Assembly (NCBI GenBank): GCA_015680685.1
Contig: MNCI01029135.1
Coordinates: forward strand, 185,811 to 249,810
Origin: Gnetum montanum
Taxonomy: Eukaryota > Streptophyta > Gnetopsida > Gnetales > Gnetaceae
Length of the DNA: 64,000 bases
Reading direction: 5' to 3'
Below, one piece after another: positions 46,398 through 57,097 of this stretch. The position numbers and the translations under genes were made by a program. The stretch's first letter is position 1. The number at the start of each line of letters is the position of its first letter. Under the pieces are notes generated by a model. That model was not told the origin of the DNA and made no database searches. It saw nothing but the letters and a program-made list of their open reading frames with translations.

Positions 46398-47063
46398 CAT
46401 GATGATATTCATAGATAATGGACAACAATTTAGTAGCTAAGAAATAAATGATTTTTGTCACAACCTAGGCATTAAGAAATATTTCTTGTTGCCTTATTAC
46501 CCTCAAGCCAATGGACAAGCAGTTGTAAGCAACAAGGCCATCATCAACTTGCTTAAGAAAATGCTCAACAACAGCAAGCACAAGTGGCATGAGTGGCTTG
46601 TTCAAGCACTTTGGGATTATTAGATAGCCTACTATACAAAAACTGGTGTAACACCTTATAGCTTGGTTTATGATTCTGAAGTTATTTTATCTATTGAATT
46701 GCATCTACCATCACTTTGAGTAGCCCTATTTGACTTCATCAATGATGAGCAAAGCAAGGAGTTGTAGATATTGGACTTAGACTCAATGGAGAAGTAATGT
46801 GTGCAAGCACTTGCTCATGTCAAGCAGTATCAAGAAAGGCAAAAATAGTAACACCACCATAACTTGACCAAGCATAAGATCAAGGAAGGTGACCTAGTAC
46901 TCAAAAAAATATGTGAGCATGTGGATAAATTCTTAGCCAACTAGGAAGGACCCTTCATAATCACTAGAGCCTACAACAATGAAGCATTTAGGATCACAAA
47001 CATGGATGCAAATGAGTTTGCCAATCCAGTTAACCATTCCTGTCTAAAGACTTATTACATGTG
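46398..47063 (+). pseudogene. Outer integrase, C-terminal fragment
   Basis: Continues the frame broken at 28,811. MMIFIDNGQQFSS holds the second catalytic Asp. KKYFLLPYYPQANGQAVVSN has Val where the catalytic Glu (A-E-V) belongs. The C-terminal region includes TGVTPYSLVYDSEVIL, KIKEGDLVLKKICEHVDKFL, EGPFIITRAYNNEAFRI and PVNHSCLKTYYM at its end, just like E2. Several stops are present. Confidence 0.88.
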
Positions 47064-47129
47064 ACCTACATATAGCCTATAACAACCATGACATCGATGA
47101 TCATCAATAATCAAGCATGCTTTACTACA

Positions 47130-47280
47130 ACCTGCCAAGGCCTTAAATTGGCAATACATCCTACTAAGGCCTTAAACTATTACCATAGTTTGCTATGACC
47201 TCAAACTAGCAATGCAGCCTACCAAGGCCTTAAACTAGTTCCTTGGGCCTACCATGACCTTAAACTAGCAATATTGGTGA
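47130..47280 (+). repeat. TR2 of the outer element
   Basis: Five degenerate 25-35-bp units with AAGGCCTTAAACTAG or CATGACCTTAAACTAGC, about 70 bp after integrase. Same core and sense as TR1 in this element and as E2 TR2. Confidence 0.8.
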
Positions 47281-47976
47281 TTTAGGTAACTTGGTTCTAT
47301 TCTCTATTTGGCCTATATGCATTATAATGTTATAACATGATTTGTTTGCTTGGTTTTCTTGTCCTCTTAGAGTTGTGTTTGTAGGATGAAGTGTGGAGCC
47401 ATTGTAAAGGTGCAATCCATCATGGCAAAAATCCACTACACAATCTCGATGTGCAAGATTTGATGATTTGTCCTATTGTGTCAAGAGTACTTGTATCATT
47501 GCCCTTCATCTAGCACCACTCCTTGAGCCCAACCCCGTAGCCTAAGTCTAACTTTCCATGCCTTAAGCAATAATGTTGACCAATGTTTGACATTTATGCA
47601 TTTATGATCATGTGACATCCTTTGTCATGCTCCACCTCCAAGTCCACTTTTATGTAACACATCTCATTCATTGGGAAATCACTAAGTCCATCAAGCATAA
47701 CATAGCTTGCTTAATGGGAGAACCACTAAGTTCATTAAATGGAATACATATCACTCAATGGGAAAACTAGATCTAATTGAACTTGGCAAAGAAACCCAAT
47801 GAAGGTTTCACCCCATTAAAAAAAGGGGGGAAGAAAATTACCAAGAAGCCTTGAAGCCTAGTGGCCAAAGAAACCTTGGAGTGAACTAATTAGGTTCTTG
47901 ACCACATTTGCTTAGTGACCAACACTTTAAGACATAAAGTGCCAAAACCACCAGTAGATCAATATGTTAGTGACAT
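47281..47976 (+). other. Outer 3' region before Copia-like copy 2
   Basis: No gene recognised. It continues at 54,780 after the insertion. GACAT at 47,972-47,976 is the left target duplication. Confidence 0.5.
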
Positions 47977-49230
47977 TATGGACCTTTTGGTTTTGATATG
48001 TCAAAATGTTAAGAAAAATGAAAGATAAGTTTATTTATATATATGTGTGTGTGTAGTTAATTTGTTTGTAGGACTCATACACAAGAAACCAAGATGAGGT
48101 AAAGAGGACAAGAAATGAACTATTCTAGAGCTTAAAGAAGAAGGTCACCCACATGTCTTCAAACAAACAACCAAATAACATGAACAAGGACTTGATATTG
48201 TACAAGCAAAGTGAACATCATTAAAGCATACTGAAAATCAAGGTTGCAGACAAGGAACAATGCATTCATCATGCAAGAGAAAGTGAAGAAAGACATCTCT
48301 AGGAAGCAACAGAAGTCTTGGTAGATTTGGGATGGACTTAGAGAAAATTCAGAAACACATCTTCAAAAATAGCAAGACGTCTCTCCCCAACCAAATACAT
48401 CTTTCATGAGGCAAGGACATCTTTATAGAATGAAAACCAAATATAGAAAGATGTCTTCCATTGAGCAAAGACATCTTCTAGGATGAAGACTTCAGAAAGA
48501 CATTTTTCATGAAACAAAGACATCTTTCTAGATTTGAGGCAATTTTAGAGAGACATCTCAGGCATGCGAAAGGCATCTCCCATGACTATTAGTGACCATT
48601 AGCTAGCCATTGCATGAGTTTTAAGAAGTATTTAGCAACATAGCAGCTAGAAGAAGACTTGATGTGCCTTGAGAAAAATGCAAGCTTTGTTGTATTCATT
48701 GTACAATCATTTGTATTCATTAAATTCTCTATTTCTCTTCATTGTCTTATCATATTGGCTTTGTAAAGTGTGTTGTACCTAACTATACAAGGAACAACAA
48801 ATTGAGTTGCAATCCCTCCTTGTAATTCTTTTTCTTGTTACCCTACAAGGTTGAGTTCCTTTAGCTTTTTGGGATCCTATGGGATTGGTTCATTGGTGCT
48901 GTGGTATAATAATTTAGTGTAAATATTAATATTATAAAGGTTATGGAAGCCTAGAAACGACATTTCCAAGCCTAACGGGACCTTGCAGGACTAAGTAATT
49001 AGTGTTGTGGTACAACACTTTGGAGTAGGGTTTGATGACTATATAGGATGTGGATCATTCAACCATATTTTGAGAGAAACAAAGTTCTAAGGTGTGCTTG
49101 CAATCAACCCTCTGATTGTGGAGTACCCATGTTGGGGAACCATGTAAATTTATATGTGTGCTTTTTTTATAAAGGTTTGATTTGGGAAACTTATTCATCC
49201 CCCTTCCCCTTCTAAGTTCTATGATCCACA
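47977..49230 (+). repeat. 5' LTR of Copia-like copy 2
   Basis: Starts TATGGACCTTTTGG, ends GATCCACA. As in copy 1, the 5' LTR begins TA while the 3' LTR begins TG. A GACATCTTT motif cluster is at 48,280-48,575. Confidence 0.9.
48280..48575. repeat. AAAGACATCTTT-like motif cluster, copy 2 5' LTR
   Basis: About a dozen words of the type AAAGACATCTTTC or GAAAGATGTCTTCC in 295 bp, in both directions. The 3' LTR equivalent is at 53,840-54,135. Confidence 0.75.
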
Positions 49231-49232
49231 AG

Positions 49233-49248
49233 TGGTATTGGAGCATAG
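49233..49248 (+). other. Primer binding site of Copia-like copy 2
   Basis: TGGTATTGGAGCATAG lies 2 bases after the LTR. It is close to the initiator tRNA-Met PBS TGGTATCAGAGC. Confidence 0.65.
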
Positions 49249-49283
49249 TACTCTTTGTTTCATCATTAACTGCAAGAGTGAAC

Positions 49284-50880
49284 AATGGAGAGGATGTCTT
49301 ACACAAAGCCACTCATGTTAGATAGATTCAACTTCACCTACTGGAAAGATAGAATGCAAGGGTTCTTCAAATCCATGGAGTTTGAAGTCTAGGAATTAAT
49401 CTTGGAAGGCTATGCTCCACCCATTGACAATACCACTGGAATCATCAAGCCTCATAACAAATGGTGTCAAGAGAAAAAGGATAAGTTCATGTTTGATTCA
49501 AAAGCAAAAAATTGTTTATATTGTGCATTGAATAAATCTAAATTCAATAGGATTATAAGATGTAAAATAGTTAAATAAATTTGGTAAACTTTAGAAGATA
49601 CTTATGAAGGAACCTCTATTGTTAAGTAATTGAAATTGTTAGTTTTGCAAAGTGAATATAATAAACTCAAAATGTGAGAAGGTGAAAAAATCAATGATTA
49701 TTTTTCTACATCTAAAGATCTTGTTGTAGCCATTAGAGGAATAGGGAATGACTTGCCTAAAAGAAACATCCCCATTAAAATGATTAGAACTATACAATTA
49801 GAGTTTAGGCCTAAGGTCACAGTGATGGAAGAAATTAGAGACTTCTCAATCTTAAAATTTGAAGAGCTTCAAAGTACTCTCATCACTTATGAAATGAATA
49901 TCATAAGTGAAGGAGCTATTCAAGAAAGGCCCATTGCCTTAAAGACTACTTCAAAGGAGAAGGAATTCAATGAGCATGAAGAGGGAAACGAAGATGAGAT
50001 TTCTTTTCTCACTAGAAAGTTGCAACGACTAAGTGCTAGAAAGAAAAAAAAGAGAATTTTTGCAAACATTCAATTAGCCTAAAGGTGAAGAAAGAGGTAA
50101 GAATTTTTTAAACTCTAATTTAGATTTTTCTTCTATAGAATGTTGGATGTATAAAGGTAGAGGCCATGTGGCCTCTAAATGTCCTACTAGCTTTAGAATG
50201 CAATACAGTAATAAATCCCTTGAAAAAGGAAAGAAGACCAACTTTTATAAAAGTTGGGATGTTGGAAAACAAAGTGAAGAAGTCAAGGCTAATGCAAAAA
50301 CTTCTTAGCTCATTTGCATGGCTCTCACTAATGGTGTTTCATCAAAAAATGAACTAAATGACAATGAGAGTTTTGATTTATTATGTAAAAAACTTTTAAA
50401 TTTTTAAAATATTTTCACTAAGTTAAATAAACAAGTCAAGTTCAGAGATCAGGAAATATCCTCATTAAGCATAACTATTTCTGATCTTAAAAAAAAATTC
50501 TTAGATCTTAAGGCTAAGAATGAAGCACTAACTAGATCATGTGAGTAGATGAAAGAAGAACTTGCTAATGTTAGGCTGGTAAATGAAACACTAATGAAAG
50601 GAAAATAGTCTCTTCAAATGGTTCTTGGAAAAGGAAGAAGCCCACAAGACAAAAGTAAACTTGGATGCTACCATCAAGAAGAGGAACCATCAAGGAACAA
50701 GGACTCTACATCAAGGAGATCTTCTATCCAACATAAAACTCCTCAAAGGTTTGGTCCTTCTAGTAATTTTTCCATAGGAGAATTAGATGCTATTATTGTA
50801 ACAAGATTGGGCATAAACAATGGAAGTGCAATCTAAAGTTTTATCATATGAGTACATGGACATATCATAAGACTCCTTGG
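49284..50880 (+). pseudogene. Copia-type gag, copy 2
   Basis: ATG at 49,284 begins MERMSYTKPLMLDRFNFTYW, followed by KDRMQGFFKSMEF and GYAPPIDNTTGIIKPHNKWC, typical of plant Copia gag. An open stretch at 49,753-50,082 includes EIRDFSILKFEELQSTLITY. A first knuckle at about 50,145-50,186 reads CWMYKGRGHVASKC, with Tyr at the second Cys. After a coiled-coil-like Lys/Glu-rich part, a second knuckle, CYYCNKIGHKQWKC (about 50,787-50,828), keeps the complete CX2CX4HX4C pattern. Stops interrupt several points. The protein would bind and package RNA. Confidence 0.85.
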
Positions 50881-51457
50881 TTTCATCAAAGTGCACCAAG
50901 AAAGGGTTTTATGTAGGATTACAAAGAAGATTGGAAGTCAACCGAAAGGATCAAGGCTATCAAAATAGAATGGGTAATTAAATAGGACCAAGGACATCAT
51001 GACACTTTTCCTAATAAATTTGTAAGAGAAATTCATGCATTGAACATGGGGGAAGTTCGATTCAAAGGAGATTCCTAAAAAAAGGAAACACATTCTTTAG
51101 CTCTTTAGATACCATCATCTTCCAAAAACATGACAGGTAGGTAGAGGTAAGCTTTTCTTCTTCTTTTTTCTCAAGGTTTAACTAATACTATAAACCAATG
51201 GGAGCCTTTCAAAACCTCATCTTGACTTTTGAAGAAAGACATCTTTGGAAAAACAAAGATGTGTATCTAAGTTTTTTTTTGTTACAAGAAAGATATATTC
51301 AATAAATCAAAGATGTCTACTATATCTTTTACATGTGAAAAAATGTCTTTCAATTGAAAAATATGTCTCCTTTTACATTCGAAGCCCTCGTTTACCCACG
51401 GTTATAAAAGAAAAAACCCCCCATTTTGTTGTATCTCTTCACAGAGAACCCACAAAA
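50881..51457 (+). other. Copy 2 internal spacer
   Basis: Gag tail remnants and A-rich sequence. It again contains AAAGATGTCTAC-type words at about 51,230-51,390, as in the LTR clusters. No recognised gene. Confidence 0.4.
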
Positions 51458-52400
51458 ATGATTAGTGCTCCATCATTCATAGTCATTTTAGCAAACATGA
51501 CCCACAAGAAGATTGGAACATCCATAAATCCATCCAAGAAACATGCAAGAGGAAGTTCTAGTAGTGGACTGCCTTCATACATGGCCCAATTTTTAAGTAC
51601 AGGCACTTAGCATAGGTTTGAGGCTACAAGAATCACCACCATTATTTTTGAGCATTATCTTAATTTCCCTCTACATAGGCAACAAGCTCTATTAGATTAT
51701 TTTAAGCTTTTGAATTGGACTACATTCATTTCCATGAATTTTCTTGTTTCTAAAGTGTTAATTTGAGAATTTTACTATAACATTGTTATTTTTTATGCTA
51801 TTGTGGAGGCTTGTACATCCACTATTGGTGGGATTGTTGTTGAAGTATCTCCTTAAATTATTAATGCACTTATGGGTATTTATAGTATTGATGTCTTCTA
51901 GGTTAATATAGAGTCTATGCATGACATTTACACAAATGGTATTATGCCCGTAGCTCTTGATGAATTTTTTGATGTCTTGTTTGGGAGAGATATGTCTTTT
52001 GATCAGGGTTGCATTAAGCAGAGCAAGATGCCTCCACTTATCACTTATTGTTTTGTATAATATAATGGTAAAGGAAGGAAGTTATAGTTATCTACTACCA
52101 ACCCAAGGCTATGTACTATATTATTTGCTTACAAGGTTACCATTAGATCTAGGAAATACTCTTTGCCAAGACATCCTATGCCTCTATGCAAGGGAGAGAA
52201 TCCTTGGGCATTATTACTTCATTATCATGTTGATCTATCAAAAGTGTGTACCTATTCGAGAGTTACCCTTGTTTAAAGGTAAGTGGATTCTTGGTAAGTA
52301 CATAGAGAAGAGGAGTTCTTCTCACATAGTAGTAGCAAGACCTAGCATTAGACCTCTAAAGCAAAAGAAGGAAGCCTCTCCATAGTTAAGAAGATGAAAA
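51458..52400 (+). pseudogene. Copy 2 second frame, like a putative plant transposon protein domain
   Basis: Starts MISAPSFIVILANMTHKKIG and reads on, with stops, through FEHYLNFPLHRQQALLDYFK, LLNWTTFISMNFLVSKVL and EFYYNIVIFYAIVEAC. The W..F......L..EFYYN pattern resembles the REFYANL-type domain known as putative plant transposon protein in several plant retroelements. After a frame change, 51,957-52,385 continues. Identity beyond that resemblance is unclear, and copy 1 does not obviously have it. It is not an RT, integrase or protease. Confidence 0.45.
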
Positions 52401-53531
52401 TCCTCTAGTGTCCATATCAAATATTCCCTAAAGAAGTTGTTTAGGCCCATTTCCCATACCATTGGAAAGCTTGGAAGGAACCTCTCTTACTTTTGTAAGA
52501 ATATAGATGAGGCTAATATTTCTCCTTCCTTTGATGGGCAAGTATTTGAGGAGGTTAACACTCCTTCCATCTCTAACAACGAGGAGGATGCTCCTATTTC
52601 TCCACATCATTCTTTAGCAACAATCCCCTTACGTACATATGACTCAAGGATGGAGTTAGATTTTGAGCTAAAGGCACACCCAGCTAGTGTTCAAGGGGAT
52701 CATCATGCTTCCATGCAATAACTGAAGCACCATATTCCAATTCCTCCTGCTTCTACTACTTCATCTCATGTTGATGCTCCTAGCTCTTTTGAGAAAAAAT
52801 CTATGGAGAGCATCTTTAGAACCATGTCCCTATGGATTCCTATTCATTAGTTGCCAACTCCATTAGCTCTACCAGCTTCCTCTCAGTTTCAAGTGAAGCT
52901 TCATCCTAGGTAGGCTCTTATGCAATGAGTTAAGTACTTAGATGAGGACTCTCAAAAATATAGTAGTTCCAACACCAATAGTGATGAAGATGAGGAGGAG
53001 ACTTATCATCCATCTCAAGTAGCAGTGGATTCTAAATCTGAGGATGCTACTGAGGTTAGTGATTGAGACCTCAATAGGTTGTTTGTTCTCTCCTTTTGAT
53101 GATAAAAAAGGATGAGAAATTTGTGGCTCTCACATATGTGATTTTGGGACTTTGTACATATGTGATTGATCTATGCATAGTGGTACTCCAAGATTCTTAT
53201 GGACAATTTGATGTAAACATTTTGCGGATGGTTATGGATAGATGGTATGTTTTCTGGTTATCTCTGTGTGGTCTATTAATTTTTATTTTGCCTCTTTTAC
53301 TTGACTCACATCCTATTCATCCTTCATGCTTATCCTAATCCTTGGATACCATTAGACTTTATATGTCTTTATGCTTTTCTTAGAATATCTTCTATGATAA
53401 TTGTGTATATATATTGATATATATCTATAGGTTTGAATTTTTCTGGTTATGTCCAAAAAGGGGGAGAATTATTATTTGGACAAGACTAACCCATTTTCTT
53501 AAATTTTGAACATTACCAAAAAGGAAGAGAT
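52401..53531 (+). other. Copy 2 acidic frame and 3' leader to the 3' LTR
   Basis: An acidic, Ser/Pro-rich frame at 52,437-52,721 (SPSFDGQVFEEVNTPSI, NNEEDAPISPHHS) may be the C-terminal part of the preceding gene. A short hydrophobic ORF at 53,096-53,338 has no homology I know. Polypurine tracts lie at about 53,454-53,468 and 53,516-53,531. Confidence 0.45.
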
Positions 53532-54774
53532 TGTGGACCTTTTGGTTTTGGTATATCAAAATGTTAAGAAAAATGGAAGACAAGTTTGTTTGTATGTGTG
53601 TGTGTGTGTAGTTATTGTGTTTGTAGAACTACATACATAGGAAACCAAGATGAGATAAAGAGGACAAGGAACGAACTATCCTAGAGCTTAAAGGAGGAGG
53701 TCACCCACATGTCTTCAAACAAACATCCAAAGAATCTGGACAAGGACCTAATATTTTACAAGCAAAGTGGACATCATTAAAGCATACAAAAGATCAAGGT
53801 TGTAGAAAAGGAACAATGCATTCATTATGCAAGAGACAGTGAAGAAAAATATCTTTGGAAAGTAGCAAACATCTTGGTAGATTTGGAATGAACTCATAGA
53901 AAATTTAGAAAGATGTCTTTAAAAGTAGCAAGACATCTTTCCCTAGCCAAAGACATCTTTCATGAGGCAAAGATGTCTTTATAGAATGTAGATCAAATAC
54001 AAAAATACATCTTCCATTGAGCAAAGACATCTTCCAGGATGAAGGCTTTGGAAAGACATCTTTCAAGAAATAAAGACATCTTTCTAGATTTGAAGGCAAA
54101 TTTAGAAAGATGTCTTAGGCATGAGAAAGATGTCTCCCATGACCATTAGCTAGCTATTGTATGAGTTTTAAGAAGGATTTAGCAACATGGTAGCTATAAT
54201 AAGACTTGATGTGCCTTGGAAAATGTGTAAGCTTTGTTGTATTCATTGTACAATCATTTGTAATCATTGAATTCTTTGTTGCTCTTCATTGTGTTATCAT
54301 ATTGGCTTTGTAAATTGTGTTGTACCTAACTGTAAAAGGATCATTCCTAAATTGAGCTACAATCATTCCTTGTAATTCTTGTTCTTGTTGCCCTATGGGT
54401 TGGGTTCTTTGAGCTTGTTAGGATCCTAGAGGATTAAGTTGTTGGTGCTACGATACAACACTCTAGTGTAGAGCTTAAGATTGTAAAGGTTGTGGAAGCT
54501 TGGAAACCACATTTCCAAGCCTATTGGGACATTGCAGGGTTTAGTGATTGGTGTTGTGGTACAATAGTTAGGAGTAGGGCTTAATGACTATACAAGGTGT
54601 GGACCTGTCAACCACATTTTAAGAGCAACAAAGTTCAAAGGTGTGCTTGTGATCTACCCTCTAAGTGTGAAGTACCCATGTTGGGGAACCACATAAATTT
54701 GTGTGTATGCTTTGTTTTATAAAGGTTTGATTTTGGGAACTTATTCATCCCCCTTCTAAGTTTTACAATCCACA
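53532..54774 (+). repeat. 3' LTR of Copia-like copy 2
   Basis: Starts TGTGGACCTTTTGG and ends AATCCACA. It pairs with 47,977-49,230 and carries the motif cluster at 53,840-54,135. AACAT follows as target duplication. Confidence 0.9.
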
Positions 54775-54779
54775 AACAT

Positions 54780-55000
54780 AGCCATGATGCCCACATTTAG
54801 AATGTATTGTTAGCCCTCATAACCATTTTACTACAACCTTAACATCATTTCTTCATCATAGCTTTGCTCCATCATCATGAACACTCTTTGACATGGTTCA
54901 ACACAACTAGATCAAGAGTGGAGAGGGAACATTAGTGTTGGACCTACAATGATGTTTTGCATTCTTTATTAGTGCCTCTCAAGTTAATCCTCTAGACACC
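54780..55000 (+). other. Outer 3' region, end part
   Basis: Continuation of 47,281-47,976 to the PPT. Nothing coding seen. Confidence 0.5.
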
Positions 55001-55065
55001 AACAAAGAGGGGCCATTGAAAAACTACCAAAACTTTCATGTTATAATCATTTTTCATGATGTAGG
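55001..55065 (+). repeat. PPT and truncated 3' LTR of the outer element
   Basis: AACAAAGAGGGGCCAT (55,001-55,016) is followed by TGAAAAACTACCAAAAC at 55,017, parallel to E2 PPT plus TGAAACACC. The LTR is visible for 49 bp before E4 starts at 55,066. Confidence 0.75.
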
Positions 55066-55946
55066 TGATGAGACATGATTCGCATAGGCCATGATATCGA
55101 GTACGTGATATCACATCTTCCCTACGATATCGCAGTCCGCCACTATATCTATAAATAAGACGTGGCTCTCCCTTATACAGATAGACAGAATAGAAGTAGT
55201 GAAGTTCTGGCAATTTGACCACTCCAAAGATAGATTATTTTTCTTGTGTCTGCCTACAGTGTGGTGAATGTAATTGTATGGTGTCTTATTCGAGTGTGAC
55301 GTACTTGGACACGCACATGACTGGCAATAAAGATCAAGATTACTTCATCATTGTGGTAGTCACTTTGTTATTTATTTGTTTATTTAATTATTATTTACTA
55401 TTTTCTCTCTCACCCTTAACCTCCTAGAATGCAGTATGAGTACAACTTGATTATGAGCATCTAAGGATGTGTACGGTTAGTCAAGGAATCAGCTACTCAT
55501 CGCAATGCGGAATGAGTATGACTTGATTACGAGTATTTAAGTGTGACTACTTGATAGCCTAGTGGCATACCTAGGATCTGTGCTTGGTAATCCCAGTGAT
55601 AGTTGTGCACGAGGTCCAAGATGTGTACGGTTGATCAAGGAATCGATTACTCGTCTCACTTAGGATAGATTAGATTTTCTTACCCTTTTCCTCCTAGCTT
55701 AGCTTAGTTAATATTACTTTCCATTGCCTTCAGGAGTAGCGTTAGAATTAGGAACACATCATACACCTCATCTAGACTAAACCATATGTGAAAAATTCAA
55801 TACTAGTCTAGGTGGGAAGACAGCGAACTGCGACCTAAGGATAACTGTCTAGGTCCACAACTAGTCTGTCTGCGGAGTTCGACCGAATTGCATGTGAAAT
55901 GCTTATATTCATATGGTTGAATATAGGGGTACCTCGTCACTCATCA
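55066..55946 (+). repeat. 5' LTR of E4 (881 bp)
   Basis: Bounded by TGATGAGACATG and GTCACTCATCA. TATA box at 55,150. It holds a diverged internal repeat: GATGTGTACGGTTAGTCAAGG near 55,467 and GATGTGTACGGTTGATCAAGG near 55,620, and AATGCAGTATGAGTA near 55,428 with AATGCGGAATGAGTA near 55,505. Confidence 0.75.
55150..55157 (+). promoter_or_regulatory. TATA box of the E4 LTR
   Basis: TATAAATA, 85 bp from the LTR start in the LTR sense direction. Confidence 0.5.
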
Positions 55947-55947
55947 T

Positions 55948-55965
55948 TGGCACCATTGCTAGGGA
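55948..55965 (+). other. Primer binding site of E4 (decayed tRNA-Asp type)
   Basis: TGGCACCATTGCTAGGGA differs from TGGCGCCGTTGCCGGGGA, the complement of tRNA-Asp, only by four transitions, all of the type left by cytosine deamination. Confidence 0.75.
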
Positions 55966-56052
55966 TGATGCTAGTTATCTAGATTAGTTATATCATACAA
56001 GGTCGCTGTAACGGACTTAACGATATATCTCTTAGAAAGAAGTAATTATTAA

Positions 56053-56261
56053 ATGTCACGCCTAAACTCACACATAATAATGCCTCTCCTACAAGATAAT
56101 AATAACACCACACTTAGTGAGAAAGTTCATTGGAGAACCAACGAACTATATGATGATGAAGATTGGAGTATACAACCTGAAGTGGGAGTTTCTTATAAAC
56201 ATGAACAGAAACAATGTCATCGCAACACACGATGGCATAACTTACCTGATGACGATGAACC
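56053..56261 (+). pseudogene. E4 gag N-terminus, interrupted by E3
   Basis: Open frame beginning MSRLNSHIIMPLLQDNNNTT and running WRTNELYDDEDWSIQ up to DDDEP, where the E3 LTR starts. No domain recognised in the 70 residues; the position after PBS argues for gag or leader. Its continuation lies past 64,000. Confidence 0.4.
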
Positions 56262-56419
56262 TGTTGGCACATTTTGGCCATTTCATGGAACAGGCAGACT
56301 TATTTGCAAATGGTGAGGTACAGAATCCTAATGAACTGAAACTGTTGAAGGAGGATTATACTCTTTCTCGTGAAGAATTCTACAACAGTTAACTAACCAT
56401 GAAGTTGGAATAGAAATGA

Positions 56420-57045
56420 AATTCAAGAGGCTGCAATCTGCAAAGTCATGAAATGTTTCTTCCAAGAATTGGAGTCAGAGGGCGAAAAAATGCTGAAACT
56501 GAAGAAAGATGAATTGTAGCACCTTAGGATGCCTGCAATCAAATAGTAGAAGTGGTGCATGAAGCAATAAGGAAAATGGAAGCTGTTGCAGAGGAAAAAG
56601 CTCATATTTTCAAAAAAGCACATCTATCGTTAGAGACTTGTGACAGAGAGCTTACTGAAAAAACCAGGGAATTCACAGAATTGGAATATGAAAAGAATGC
56701 AAAAAAGCACAAATAGAGGAACTTGAAGCCATTGTTCGATTGAAGCAGGCAGAGGTAGATATGTTCTAGATTAAAGTTGATGAAGCTAGAAGGGAGGTAG
56801 ACAGGTTGCAGTGTATAGCATTGTCAAAATGAAAAAAATTTGAAGAGGAGTATGCCAGCAGATATCTTAAATTACATCTAAATGAAGCTGAAGCTGAGCG
56901 ATGTTTTCTATTTGAAAAAATTCAACTCCAAAAACATTACATCTATAGCCTGATCCTTCACAGCTGCATATGTTGTGTAAAATACAGGATCTTCTTAAAA
57001 ATGTTTACAATGTTCCAAAATCAGCACAACAGGATCACAAAAACG
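56420..57045 (+). pseudogene. Captured OBERON-type (OBE/TITANIA) C-terminal coiled coil, 5' LTR copy
   Basis: Three frames must be followed because of frameshifts and stops. IQEAAICKVMKCFFQELES opens the region, then IVEVVHEAIRKMEAVAEEKA, RELTEKTREFTELEYEKN, IEELEAIVRLKQAEVDMF, DEARREVDRLQ, EEEYASRYLKLHLNEAEAER, FLFEKIQLQ and last KIQDLLKNVYNVPKSAQQDH. This order and wording match the C-terminal coiled coil of plant OBERON proteins, the PHD-finger regulators of meristem and embryo development, as I know them. The PHD finger is absent. The fragment is continuous, without obvious intron. It is sense to E3 and upstream of its TATA box. Confidence 0.8.
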
Positions 57046-57097
57046 GATGTTTCATAGCAAAAATGAGAAATCAGTTAGGGAGTGGCATTGGCATGGC

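Larger units (their letters stand above)
47977..54774 (+). mobile_element. Copia-like non-autonomous element, copy 2
   Basis: LTRs 47,977-49,230 (1,254 bp) and 53,532-54,774 (1,243 bp), with flanks GACAT and AACAT (4 of 5). Internal: Met-type PBS, gag with zinc knuckles (49,284-50,880), a second damaged frame like the putative plant transposon protein domain (51,458-52,400), an acidic frame, then AAAAAGGGGGAGAA and AAAAAGGAAGAGAT tracts before the 3' LTR. No RT or integrase is present. It is on the opposite strand to copy 1 and sits in the outer 3' region. Confidence 0.9.
8671..55065 (+). mobile_element. Outer Tat-like Ty3/gypsy element, heavily nested
   Basis: Pieces in order on the plus strand: gag (8,671-9,319 and 15,427-16,290), protease (16,290-17,157), TR1 (17,385-17,540), an opposite-strand gene (23,115 down to 17,790), a long degenerate array (23,580-26,190), RT and RNase H (26,200-27,555), second RNase H (27,569-28,170), integrase (28,170-28,811 and 46,398-47,063), TR2 (47,130-47,280), PPT (55,001-55,016) and the first 49 bp of the 3' LTR. 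The intervening blocks are younger insertions with target duplications. Its 5' LTR is left of the E1 insertion, outside the window. Coding parts are riddled with stops, so it is the oldest layer. Confidence 0.85.
55066..56261 (+). mobile_element. E4: LTR retrotransposon, 5' end
   Basis: A 5' LTR (55,066-55,946), a tRNA-Asp-type PBS and 315 bp of leader and gag start, then interrupted by E3 at 56,262. The rest is right of the window. The LTR has inverted ends TGATGAG and CTCATCA. It is inserted in the outer 3' LTR. Confidence 0.75.

Noticed and set aside
55017-55946. A single LTR from 55,017 to 55,946
   Set aside because: PPT before 55,017 marks a 3' LTR while the PBS after 55,946 marks a 5' LTR, and inverted ends point to a start at 55,066.
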